Source: an uncultured Oscillibacter sp. (lineage in GTDB: Bacteria; Bacillota; Clostridia; Oscillospirales; Oscillospiraceae). Taken from it: 19,472 nt of DNA. A program made the translations under genes and the position numbers. Positions 8,585 through 14,691 of the stretch are shown one piece after another. Numbering within the stretch: position 1 is the stretch's first letter; each line of letters starts with the position of its first letter. The notes beneath the pieces are model-generated. The model was not told the origin of the DNA and did not search any database. It was given only the letters and a program-made list of their open reading frames with translations. The stretch lies in NCBI GenBank assembly GCA_947245315.1, contig CAMXNV010000013.1, forward strand, positions 1 to 19,472, written 5' to 3'.

Positions 8585-9048
8585 CGGGGGCCTCCCTGGG
8601 CGGTGAGGGCCGCCAGCAGGCCCCGGCAGCCCGCCAGGATGTCCTGGTAGGCGGTTTCAAAGTCCCCGGTGTACCAGGGGTCGGCCACCTCGCCGGAGCG
8701 CCCGGCGTACTCCAGGAGCCCGTGGAGCTTGCCCTCCGGGTCGCCGCCGCAGATGCGGGCCATGTTCCGCAGGTTGGCCCGGTCCATGCCGATGAGAAGG
8801 TCATATTGGGCATAGTCGGCCCTGGTGAGCTGGCGGGAGGTCTTCCCGGCGCAGGAGAGGCCGTGCTCCGCCAGCTTCCGGCGGGCGGGCGGGTAGACGG
8901 GGTTGCGGAGCTCCTCGGTGCTGGTGGCGGCGGAGGCGATTTGAAAGCGGTCCTCCAGGCCCGCTTGCCGTACCAGGTCCTTCATGACGAACTCGGCCAT
9001 GGGACTGCGGCAGATGTTGCCGTGGCACACAAATAGGATATTTATCAT
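8581..9048 (-). CDS. Low-molecular-weight protein tyrosine phosphatase
   Basis: 155 residues from the ATG at 9048, typical of the family. The P-loop VCHGNICRSPMAE at the N-terminus holds the catalytic Cys8 and Arg14 (CX5R) with Ser15, and the general-acid loop is ADPWY (Asp123). Such enzymes remove phosphate from protein tyrosines or, in some Gram-positives, phosphoarginine; they often control capsule kinases or stress regulators. I chose 9048 because the P-loop must start a few residues from the N-terminus and AGAGG lies upstream at a workable distance; an in-frame start at 9105 adds 19 residues with no family likeness. First gene of a two-gene leftward operon with cutC (4-base overlap). The substrate is unknown and no tyrosine kinase is nearby. 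Confidence 0.93.
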   Translation of the reverse strand: MINILFVCHGNICRSPMAEFVMKDLVRQAGLEDRFQIASAATSTEELRNPVYPPARRKLAEHGLSCAGKTSRQLTRADYAQYDLLIGMDRANLRNMARICGGDPEGKLHGLLEYAGRSGEVADPWYTGDFETAYQDILAGCRGLLAALTAQGGPR

Positions 9049-9103
9049 GGCGCAAAACCTCTTCCTCGGATTGCCTCCCCGGATTTCCGGCGGGCAGAAG
9101 CTC

Positions 9104-9132
9104 ATTATACCACGGGCGGGACAGGATTTCCA
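9104..9132 (-). promoter_or_regulatory. Promoter of the phosphatase-cutC operon
   Basis: On the minus strand TGGAAA (9132-9127) and a perfect TATAAT (9109-9104) are 17 bases apart, and TGG directly before the -10 makes it an extended -10. The transcript leader would be about 50 bases. Confidence 0.75.
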
Positions 9133-9181
9133 CCGGAATCGAGGCCGCCCCCGGCCTGAGGGAAGGTTTTTCCTTTGGGAT

Positions 9182-9210
9182 TTGACAGAATTCGTCTTGT
9201 ATTTTTATGG
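9182..9210 (+). promoter_or_regulatory. Probable promoter of the S-layer protein gene
   Basis: A perfect TTGACA (9182-9187) is followed after 17 bases by TTATGG (9205-9210), a weak -10. The leader to the start at 9333 would be about 115 bases. It contains a 7-bp stem, GTCCCGG (9252-9258) with CCGGGAC (9272-9278), that could affect message stability or translation. The region 9049-9332 holds no gene that I can support. Confidence 0.5.
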
Positions 9211-9332
9211 GGAAGGTGGTAGACTATGAAATTAGCGAGACCGTGCCCGCCGTCCCGGCGGGGCGGAGAACCCGGGACCCGCCCGTGAAGGCGGACAGGT
9301 CCGGAAAAACATATGGAAAGGACACTGGATAC

Positions 9333-11408
9333 ATGAAACGAAAGAGTCAATTATTAGCCTTGCTGATGGCGTTGTGCCTGTTGGCAAGCCTGGCCGTTAT
9401 GCCCGTCGCGGCGGACGAGGCAGAAAAAGATAATGCGACAAAGACAGATTCAACAGAATCGGGAAAATGCACTCACGGGAATGACCCTGAGACTTGTGAA
9501 GAGTGTAAGAAAGATGCAGGAAAGTGTATTCATGGAAATGACCCCGAGACTTGTGAAGAGTGTAAGAAAGATGCAGGAAAATGCACTCACGGGAATGACC
9601 CCGAGACTTGCACAACGTGTCACCCGGAGTTACTAAAATGTGAACATGGGAATCCCCCTGCCACTTGTGAAAAATGCCACCCAGAATTGGCGAAATGCGA
9701 ACATGGAAATACTCCCGCTACCTGTGAAAAGTGCCACCCGGAATTGGCAAAATGCGAACACGGGAATACTCCTGCCACTTGTGAAAAGTGCCACCCAGAA
9801 TTGGCAAAATGCGAGCATGGAAATGACCCTAAAACCTGCCCGAAGTGCAATCCCCCCGCCACTCCCACCCCAAAAGTCAACATCAGCATCTCCCCCTCCA
9901 GCATCGACTTTGGAAGCCTGACCAAGGGGACCACAAGCGGCCTGACCAAGAGCTTTACAATTACAAATAACAGTGACTACACCACAAGAATCGGAGTGTC
10001 CGGAAGCCTGACCAACGCCACCTACAGCCTGAGCAGCAGCGATTTGTCCAAGGGCTCCAGCTGCACCGTGACGGTCATGGTGACCAGCACCTCCAGCACG
10101 GGAAGCATCGGGGGGAAACTCACGGTCAGCGCGGCCATCAATGACGCCCAGGCCGGAAGCGACTCCAGCTCAACCTCTGTAAGCGTCTCCGGCAAGATTG
10201 TGGATGAGAAATACACCCTCTCCCTCAGCCCCACCTCCAAGGACTTCGGCAAGCTGGTAGAGGGCTACGAGGAAAAAACGGCCAAGGAAAAGGAACTGAC
10301 GGTCACGGTCACCAATAAAAGCGACAACACGGTCCGGATGGGAGACGTAAAAGGAAACGACCACTTCACGGTCACGGCCACCCAGAGCGGAACCATCTCC
10401 CTGAAATACAACGAGGACGTCACCTATAAAATCGTCCCCAAGCAGGACCTGAAAGCCGGGTCCTACACCGACAAGATCGTCTTCCAGACCCGGGAGGGCG
10501 CCACCGCCGAGTTCAAGGCCACCCTGGTGGTGGAGAAGAAGGAGGCGGCCCTGACCCTCAGCCCCTCCACCCTGGAGTTCGGCACCGCCCAGCAGGGCTA
10601 TACCCCGGTGAACTACCAGACGGTCACCATCAAAAATAACACGGACTATCCCATGACCCTGGAGCAGCCCAGCTCCTATAACTACGAGATCGGCCTGCTC
10701 TCCAACAAGTCCCTCCCCGCCGGGGGCACTGCCACCTTCACCATCCGCCCCATGACGGGCCTCATGGCGAATAGCTACAACGGAAAGATCACCGTCCGGG
10801 CCAACGGGTACTCGGCGGACCTGAGCGTGAACTTCACCGTCACCGCCAATCTGATGCTGCTGACCTTCCTGGACGTGCCCAACGGCTACAGCCTGGCGGC
10901 GGACATCGCCTATGTCACCCAGCGGGGCCTGATGAACGGCACGGGCAACGGGAACTTCACCCCCTACGGCCCCACCACCCGGGGGCAGATCGTGACGATC
11001 CTCCACCGCCTGGCGGGCCAGCCCGTGGTGGTGGGCACGGGCTTCACGGACGTGGCCGCCGGGTCCTACTGCGAGAACGCGGTGAAATGGGCCGCAGCCA
11101 TCGGAATCACCAAGGGCTATGAGGACGGGACCTTCAAGCCCGGCGATCCCATCACCCGGGAGCAGATGGCCACCTTCCTCTTCCGCTACGCCTCCACCCG
11201 GAACCTGACCACCGCCCTCCGGGCGGACTTGAACAAGTTCCCCGACGGGGACTCCGTCAGCGCCTACGCCCGGGACGCCCTGGCCTGGGCCAACGGCGCG
11301 GGCCTGGTGAACGGCACCGGCGAGGGGACGCTGAATCCCTCCGGCGGCGCCACCCGTGCCCAGGCGGCGGCGATCCTCCATCGCTTCTGCGAGAACGTGG
11401 CCCGCTGA
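9333..11408 (+). CDS. Secreted S-layer-anchored protein with Cys/His repeats, Ig-like and SLH domains
   Basis: 691 residues from the ATG at 9333. A Sec signal peptide (MKRK, a long hydrophobic run, MPVAA before DEAE; cleavage likely after residue 27) is followed by a short acidic linker. Seven exact-length 19-residue repeats come next (residues 45-177), each with the pattern C-x-H-G-N-x-P-x-T-C-x-x-C. A PTPTPK hinge leads to three beta-sandwich units starting near 182, 290 and 404, each opening with LSP..(I/K/L).FG as in ASH/DUF1573-like domains. Three SLH domains begin near residues 512, 571 and 636 (FLDV, FTDV, FPDG), which hold the protein on secondary cell-wall polymer at the cell surface. 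The Cys/His array could bind metal, probably zinc, or form disulphides outside the cell; no function is known to me. An in-frame ATG at 9207 exists but would put 42 residues before the signal peptide. Single gene with its own terminator. Confidence 0.88.
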   Translation: MKRKSQLLALLMALCLLASLAVMPVAADEAEKDNATKTDSTESGKCTHGNDPETCEECKKDAGKCIHGNDPETCEECKKDAGKCTHGNDPETCTTCHPELLKCEHGNPPATCEKCHPELAKCEHGNTPATCEKCHPELAKCEHGNTPATCEKCHPELAKCEHGNDPKTCPKCNPPATPTPKVNISISPSSIDFGSLTKGTTSGLTKSFTITNNSDYTTRIGVSGSLTNATYSLSSSDLSKGSSCTVTVMVTSTSSTGSIGGKLTVSAAINDAQAGSDSSSTSVSVSGKIVDEKYTLSLSPTSKDFGKLVEGYEEKTAKEKELTVTVTNKSDNTVRMGDVKGNDHFTVTATQSGTISLKYNEDVTYKIVPKQDLKAGSYTDKIVFQTREGATAEFKATLVVEKKEAALTLSPSTLEFGTAQQGYTPVNYQTVTIKNNTDYPMTLEQPSSYNYEIGLLSNKSLPAGGTATFTIRPMTGLMANSYNGKITVRANGYSADLSVNFTVTANLMLLTFLDVPNGYSLAADIAYVTQRGLMNGTGNGNFTPYGPTTRGQIVTILHRLAGQPVVVGTGFTDVAAGSYCENAVKWAAAIGITKGYEDGTFKPGDPITREQMATFLFRYASTRNLTTALRADLNKFPDGDSVSAYARDALAWANGAGLVNGTGEGTLNPSGGATRAQAAAILHRFCENVAR
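9465..9863 (+). repeat. Seven 57-bp in-frame tandem repeats (Cys/His units)
   Basis: Seven units of exactly 57 bases encode 19 residues each, starting at 9465 and then every 57 bases to 9807. Units 1-2 end in ECKKDAG, units 3-6 end in CHPEL(L/A), and unit 7 runs into the proline hinge. Units 1-3 are nearly identical to each other in DNA, as are 4-6, pointing to recent expansion by unequal exchange or slippage. Unit number may differ between strains. This stretch is visibly more AT-rich than the rest of the gene. Confidence 0.95.
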
Positions 11409-11442
11409 GAGGCCCCTGGAACCATAGCGAATAGCGAACGAA

Positions 11443-11476
11443 GCCCCGCCGGATTACGGTCCGGCGGGGCCTTTCC
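11443..11476 (+). terminator. Terminator between the S-layer gene and the leftward GH18-like gene
   Basis: A perfect 11-bp stem, GCCCCGCCGGA (11443-11453) with TCCGGCGGGGC (11460-11470), loop of 6, followed by CTTTCC. The stem lies between convergent genes and may serve both, with TTCG as the minus-strand tail. The T-run is short on both sides. Confidence 0.75.
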
Positions 11477-11490
11477 ATTTGATCTGCGCC

Positions 11491-12279
11491 TCACGGCCTC
11501 CTCCCGCCCCGCCAGGGGGCGAAGAGCTTGGGGGCGATGTCCCGGACCTCGGGCCACATGAAAAAGGCGGCGGCGAAGCCCATGGCCGTGCCCAGCCGGA
11601 GCTTTTGGTTCAGGGTGTCCGCGTCGTCGAAGAGGACGAAGTGGGCCTCGCCCTTCCGGCTGTAGGTGAAGTACCGGGCGCAGAGGTCCTGGGAGAAGAA
11701 GACGGCGGGCTGCTCCCGCTCCATCAGCTCCGCCAGGGCCTCGCCGGTGAGGGGCTCCCCCTCTCCCGACCGGGCGGGGAGCCGGAAGTCCATCCGCAGC
11801 CGCTGGACGTCCAGGGCCAGCTGCCCGGCGCCCCCGGCCCGCTGGACGGCCTCCTGGAGGTACTGGGAGAAGTTCCCGCCGGAGACGGCGGTGCAGAGGA
11901 GCACCGCCGCGCTGGGAGCGGCGCCGGCGTAGGGCTCCGGCAGGTAGAGCGCCCGCCGGGAGGCGGACAGGGCCGGGGCCAGGGCGGAGACAAAGGCGGT
12001 CCGGTCCCGCCGGGGGGCCTCCTCGAAGTCCAGGAGCACCCCGCCGTAGCTCCGCCGCCCGCACTCCCGGAGCACCGCGTCCCGCAGGGCCTCCGGGCTG
12101 TCGATGAAGGGAGCGCCCTGGTCGCTGACGGACAGGAGGCCCCCCTTGGTTTGCAGCAGCAGGCTCTGCCGCAGCAGGGCGGACCCGGGGCCGATGCGAT
12201 AGGCCACATGGGCCAGGTTCCGGCAGTGGTTCTGGGCCTCCTGGGACGCCTCCGGCGTCACGGCCAGGTAGATTTGCAA
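11491..12279 (-). CDS. Uncharacterised GH18-like TIM-barrel protein
   Basis: 262 residues. The stretch YGGVLLDFEEA (residues ~78-88) resembles the GH18 catalytic strand DGxxxDxE: Asp84 and the acid Glu86 are present but the first Asp is Gly. The C-terminal LGTAMGFAAAFFMWPEV resembles the last strand of such barrels. There is no signal peptide and no LysM or SLH domain, so it would act in the cytoplasm (mother cell or forespore if sporulation-linked, which I cannot show). The start is a TTG at 12279, supported by AGGGGGAG seven to ten bases upstream; no ATG fits better. It is divergent from yqeG. It could be a glycan-binding pseudoenzyme or a genuine hydrolase with an altered motif. The coding call is good; the fold is a tentative match by eye. 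Confidence 0.72.
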   Translation of the reverse strand: MQIYLAVTPEASQEAQNHCRNLAHVAYRIGPGSALLRQSLLLQTKGGLLSVSDQGAPFIDSPEALRDAVLRECGRRSYGGVLLDFEEAPRRDRTAFVSALAPALSASRRALYLPEPYAGAAPSAAVLLCTAVSGGNFSQYLQEAVQRAGGAGQLALDVQRLRMDFRLPARSGEGEPLTGEALAELMEREQPAVFFSQDLCARYFTYSRKGEAHFVLFDDADTLNQKLRLGTAMGFAAAFFMWPEVRDIAPKLFAPWRGGRRP

Positions 12280-12292
12280 GCGTCTCTCCCCC

Positions 12293-12321
12293 TTGCGTCC
12301 AGACTGGAAAGCTGGTATACT
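12293..12321 (+). promoter_or_regulatory. Extended -10 promoter of yqeG
   Basis: TTGCGT (12293-12298), 17 bases, then TATACT (12316-12321) preceded by TGG, an extended -10. The core GTATAC is itself palindromic, so a weak divergent promoter for the leftward gene may overlap it. Confidence 0.6.
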
Positions 12322-12335
12322 GTCAGCGTTGGTTT

Positions 12336-12362
12336 GAAGCCGGAAGCGGACTTCCGGGCTTC
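12336..12362 (+). other. Hairpin in the yqeG 5' leader
   Basis: GAAGCCGGAAG (12336-12346) pairs with CTTCCGGGCTTC (12351-12362), with one bulged base and a 4-base loop, just after the predicted transcription start. It has no T-run, so it is not a terminator; it may stabilise the message. Function unknown. Confidence 0.5.
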
Positions 12363-12392
12363 GAACAATCCTATGCCGGGAGGACGCGGACT

Positions 12393-12896
12393 ATGCCCTT
12401 TTCCCTGATACCCAGCCGCCTGTTTGAGAGCTACCGGGAGGTGACGCCGGAGTACCTCCGCCGGGCGGGGGTGACGCTGCTGCTCAGCGATCTGGACTTC
12501 ACCCTGGCCCCCAAGGTGGTCCGGAGGCCGGACCCGGCCCTCCGGGCGTGGATCCGGGACCTGGAGGCGGCGGGAATCTCCGTGATGATCGTCTCCAACA
12601 ACCGTTCCGGGAGCCGGGTGACGGAGTTCTGCGCGGACCTGGGTATCCCCTACCAGGGCCACGCCGGGAAGCCCTCCACCAAGGGCCTGGAGGCCGCCAT
12701 GGCCCGGGCGGGGGCGGACCGGGCCCGCACGGCCATGCTGGGGGACAAGCTGCTGACGGACATGCTGGCGGCCAACCGGGCCGGGGTGCTGGCCTTGATG
12801 GTGGAGCCCCTGGGCGGGGCCGTGACCCTCTGGCAGAAGGTGCTCCACGCTCTCCAGGCGCCCTTCAAGGCGGCCTGCCGCCGGAGGGGCGGGTGA
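12393..12896 (+). CDS. yqeG: YqeG-family HAD (IIIA) phosphatase
   Basis: 167 residues, the usual length. The HAD motif I is DLDFT (Asp33, Asp35), motif II VSNN (Ser68), a lysine follows (Lys93 in GKPSTKG), and motif III is GDKLLTD (Asp118, Asp123), so all catalytic positions are present. The opening (SRLFESYREVTPEYLRRAGV) is characteristic of YqeG, a cytoplasmic predicted phosphatase found across Firmicutes, often beside yqeH and aroE; its substrate is not firmly known. Here it stands alone, with its own promoter, an excellent ribosome site (GGGAGG, 12376-12381) and a probable terminator. The C-terminus ends in a basic tail (RRRGG). Family call is firm; reaction inferred from motifs. Confidence 0.93.
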   Translation: MPFSLIPSRLFESYREVTPEYLRRAGVTLLLSDLDFTLAPKVVRRPDPALRAWIRDLEAAGISVMIVSNNRSGSRVTEFCADLGIPYQGHAGKPSTKGLEAAMARAGADRARTAMLGDKLLTDMLAANRAGVLALMVEPLGGAVTLWQKVLHALQAPFKAACRRRGG

Positions 12897-12910
12897 GGGG
12901 GGACCGGCCC

Positions 12911-12944
12911 GCCGGACCCTCGCGGGAGTCCGGCCGCGCGTTTT
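12911..12944 (+). terminator. Probable terminator after yqeG
   Basis: GCCGGAC (12911-12917) pairs with GTCCGGC (12928-12934), loop of 10 with inner pairing, then CGCGCG and TTTT (12941-12944). The T-run is displaced from the stem, so strength is uncertain. Confidence 0.5.
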
Positions 12945-12959
12945 ATGACAGAGGGGTTT

Positions 12960-13150
12960 TGTAGGGGCGGACCTATGTGTCCGCCCTTCTATAGGAAGAG
13001 CCTGGGTCTCGGGAGAGAGGCAAATCTATGTGTCCGCCCTTCTATAGGAAGATACCGGGTTTCGGCAGGAGGGCGGACCTATGTGTTTGCCCTTCTATAG
13101 AAAGTACCCAGGTCCCGGAAGAAGGGCGGACACGCAGGTCCGCCCCTACA
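12960..13150. repeat. Palindromic intergenic element 1 with 53-bp tandem units
   Basis: A 191-bp non-coding element bounded by perfect 14-bp terminal inverted repeats, TGTAGGGGCGGACC (12960-12973) and GGTCCGCCCCTACA (13137-13150). Inside, units recur every 53 bases (CTATGTGT at 12973, 13026 and 13079, a diverged fourth at 13132). The first unit is a hairpin: GGGCGGAC (12965-12972), loop CTATGT, GTCCGCCC (12979-12986), followed by the near-palindrome TTCTATAGGAA. It looks like a MITE- or REP-like element that grew by tandem duplication. No target-site duplication is evident. No gene lies in 12897-13266. Confidence 0.85.
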
Positions 13151-13204
13151 GATAATCCCCCTTTTAAAATGCGCGTTCGGGTGTTCCCCGCCGCAATCGG
13201 GCAC

Positions 13205-13233
13205 TTGTAAAATGCCGGAGCTTGTGATAGAAT
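13205..13233 (+). promoter_or_regulatory. Promoter of the DivIVA-like gene
   Basis: TTGTAA (13205-13210), 17 bases, TAGAAT (13228-13233) preceded by TGA (extended -10). It lies about 30 bases before the chosen start codon at 13267. Confidence 0.65.
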
Positions 13234-13266
13234 GAATGCGAATTTATGAGAGAAAGCGGTGGCCCT

Positions 13267-14064
13267 ATGGAAAATTACTCCTTTAAGACCGTGGCCTTCG
13301 GCGGCTTCGACAAGCAGGACGTGGTGCGCTATCTGGAACAGGCCGCAGAAAAAAGCGCCGCCCTCCAGCACGCCCACGAGGAGGAGTGCGAAAAGCTCCG
13401 CAGCGAGGCGGAGGAGCTGCGGGCCCAGGTGGAGCAGCTTCAAAGCCAAATCGGAAAGCTCAGCGTCCAGCGGGACTGGCTCCAGGGCCAGCTGGAGACG
13501 GAGACCTCCGCCCGGCAGGACCTGGAGTCCCTCCGGTCCCTGGAGCAGGACGTGGCCCGCCTCACCGCCGAGGCCGACGCTCTGCGCCCCGACGCCGAGG
13601 CCTACGCCCGCTTCCGGGAGCGCCTGGGGGCCATCGAGTGCGAGGCCCGGAACCGGGCCGACGACCTGGAGGAGCTCGCCGCCAAGAAGACCCGGGAGAC
13701 GGCGGAGACCTTCCAGAGCCAGTACCGGAGCCTGATGGACGCCTTCCAGGCCGCCGCCGGGCACGTGACTCGGGAGCTCCAGGGCATCCAGGACGCCCTG
13801 GCCCAGCTGCCACGGACCATGGACCCCACGGAGGCCGCGATGAACGCCTTGATCTCCCGCCTCCAGGGAGGCAACTGGGCCGCCTGCCTGGCCGGGGCCC
13901 CGGAGGAGGCCGCCCCGCCGGAGGAGCCGGAGGAGAATCCGGTTCCCCCGGAGGAGCAGGAGAAGGAATCCCTTCTCCTGGAGCCCCCGGAGGAGGCGCC
14001 CGCCCCTGCGAACTCCTCGGAGTCCGAAGAGGAGGCCCCCTCCGGGGACCGGATGCCTCTTTAA
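13267..14064 (+). CDS. DivIVA-like coiled-coil protein
   Basis: 265 residues. The N-terminus (ENYSFKTVAFGGFDKQDVVR) matches the DivIVA pattern, in which a short F-x-GF/Y-D-x-x-x-V segment begins the membrane-curvature-binding domain and leads into a coiled coil. Residues ~25-190 are rich in heptad-type Leu/Glu/Ala (HAHEEECEKLRSEAEELRAQ and similar), and the last ~50 residues are an acidic, proline-rich, disordered tail. Proteins of this type gather at division septa or poles and recruit partners. An in-frame ATG at 13246 would add seven residues; I prefer 13267 because of the family N-terminus, although its ribosome site (GCGGTGG) is weak. A single gene between the two palindromic elements; the partner is unknown. 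It is not necessarily the main DivIVA of the cell, as such genomes carry several. Confidence 0.8.
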   Translation: MENYSFKTVAFGGFDKQDVVRYLEQAAEKSAALQHAHEEECEKLRSEAEELRAQVEQLQSQIGKLSVQRDWLQGQLETETSARQDLESLRSLEQDVARLTAEADALRPDAEAYARFRERLGAIECEARNRADDLEELAAKKTRETAETFQSQYRSLMDAFQAAAGHVTRELQGIQDALAQLPRTMDPTEAAMNALISRLQGGNWAACLAGAPEEAAPPEEPEENPVPPEEQEKESLLLEPPEEAPAPANSSESEEEAPSGDRMPL

Positions 14065-14111
14065 AAATTCGCGCATGAAACGCCGCCGGAGGGGCAAGCT
14101 ACTCCTGTATA

Positions 14112-14127
14112 TTTGACCATTGTCAAA
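14112..14127. promoter_or_regulatory. CRP/FNR-type dyad upstream of the HMA-like gene
   Basis: TTTGAC-CATT-GTCAAA is a perfect 6-4-6 palindrome whose core TTGAC-N4-GTCAA fits the TTGAY-N4-RTCAA consensus of CRP/FNR-family sites. It partly overlaps a -10-like TATATT (14108-14113) and lies just before the ribosome site, so it would more likely block than activate; as RNA it could also form a small hairpin. Confidence 0.45.
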
Positions 14128-14146
14128 GGAAAAGGAGTGGTTTCCC

Positions 14147-14365
14147 ATGGCCCATTTGAGCACCTATTTTTCTCTGGAGAACGCCTCCGGGCGGCACGAC
14201 GAAAAGCTGCTGAAGCAGGGGCTGGACACCCTGCCCGGCGTCACCTCCGTCAGCCTCAGCGACCGGGGCTGCGTCGCGGTGGACTACGATTCCACCGGCG
14301 TCCGGCAGGAGCAGATCCGCCAGAAGGTCCAGGAGCTGGGCTACCAGCTGCGCTGTGAGGATTGA
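14147..14365 (+). CDS. Small HMA-fold protein without the CxxC metal site
   Basis: 72 residues from the ATG at 14147, preceded by AAGGAG (14130s). The pattern LLKQGLDTLPGVTSVSLSDR, then VAVDYDSTGV and IRQKVQELGYQL, matches the beta-alpha-beta-beta-alpha-beta heavy-metal-associated fold of copper chaperones. The metal loop, normally MxCxxC, reads LENASGRHDEK, with no cysteine, only His. It is therefore unlikely to carry copper in the usual way; it may be a structural or protein-interaction relative. Starting at 14120 adds nine residues without support. It is a monocistronic gene with a palindrome in its leader. The fold is likely; the role is unknown. Confidence 0.75.
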   Translation: MAHLSTYFSLENASGRHDEKLLKQGLDTLPGVTSVSLSDRGCVAVDYDSTGVRQEQIRQKVQELGYQLRCED

Positions 14366-14396
14366 GGAGGAGCGTCCTATCCGGCGCTTTTCCTCC

Positions 14397-14593
14397 TGTA
14401 GGGGCGGACCTATGTGTCCGCCCTTCTATAGGGAGCACCCAGGTTCCGGGGGAATGGCCTGACCTGGGGGTCAGGCCCCGCAAGGTGTTCTATCGGTAGA
14501 AAGGCAGGCCCTGTGGGGCCCGGTCCCCAGACCGGGCCATCTCTCGGAACCATGGCACTCCCGTAGGACGGGTGATGGATCATCGCCCCTACA
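14397..14593. repeat. Palindromic intergenic element 2 (mosaic)
   Basis: 197 bp, beginning TGTAGGGGCG (14397-14406) and ending CGCCCCTACA (14584-14593). Its first 36 bases are identical to the start of element 1 (12960-12995). The interior differs: a 9-bp hairpin GGCCTGACC (14456-14464) with GGTCAGGCC (14469-14477), a second GGCCCGGTC (14517-14525) with GACCGGGCC (14530-14538), and a terminal one pairing GGGTGATG (14570-14577) with CATCGCCC (14581-14588). It looks like several palindromic units joined together. No gene seen in 14366-14659. Confidence 0.8.
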
Positions 14594-14659
14594 CCATGCT
14601 GTGGAATAACCAAACATCATAAAACGCGCGGTCGGGCACGCCCCGATTGAGGAAAAACC

Positions 14660-14688
14660 TTGACACGCCGGACAAAGCTTGCTAATAT
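14660..14688 (+). promoter_or_regulatory. Promoter of the cysE-cysS operon
   Basis: A perfect TTGACA (14660-14665), 17 bases, then TAATAT (14683-14688); TATACT at 14686-14691 is an alternative -10 with a 20-base spacer. It sits directly before the T-box leader. Confidence 0.8.
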
Positions 14689-14691
14689 ACT

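Larger units (their letters stand above)
12934..14631. repeat. 15-bp inverted repeat pair enclosing the divIVA-like region
   Basis: CCGCGCGTTTTATGA at 12934-12948 is exactly inverted at 14617-14631 (TCATAAAACGCGCGG). The arms enclose both palindromic elements, the DivIVA-like gene and the HMA-like gene. The arms may be leftover parts of one repeat family in opposite orientation rather than ends of a mobile unit; there is no transposase between them. Confidence 0.5.

Noticed and set aside
7781..8650. 289-codon plus-strand frame across cutC
   Set aside because: Antisense to cutC, passes through the terminator hairpin, and the translation is Gly/Ala/Val low complexity.
9049..9105. Upstream start at 9105 for the phosphatase
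   Set aside because: It adds 19 residues before the P-loop, which in this family begins within the first ten residues, and overlaps the predicted -10.
9207..9332. Upstream ATG at 9207 as start of the S-layer protein
   Set aside because: It would place 42 hydrophilic residues before a clear signal peptide, and it lies in the predicted promoter -10 region.
9465..9863. Possible CRISPR array from 57-base periodicity
   Set aside because: The repeats are in frame inside a signal-peptide protein and encode conserved Cys/His units.
11264..12064. 266-codon minus-strand frame overlapping the GH18-like gene
   Set aside because: An out-of-frame Arg/Gly/Pro-rich shadow that also runs into the end of the S-layer gene and through its terminator.
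12960..13150. Possible CRISPR array
   Set aside because: The 53-base units are adjacent without unique spacers, are themselves palindromic and diverge between copies; no cas genes are nearby.
13028..13210. 60-codon open frame inside palindromic element 1
   Set aside because: Its sequence is simply the translated 53-bp repeat (MCPPFYRK and similar); no ribosome site. Such repeats are often annotated as small proteins by mistake.
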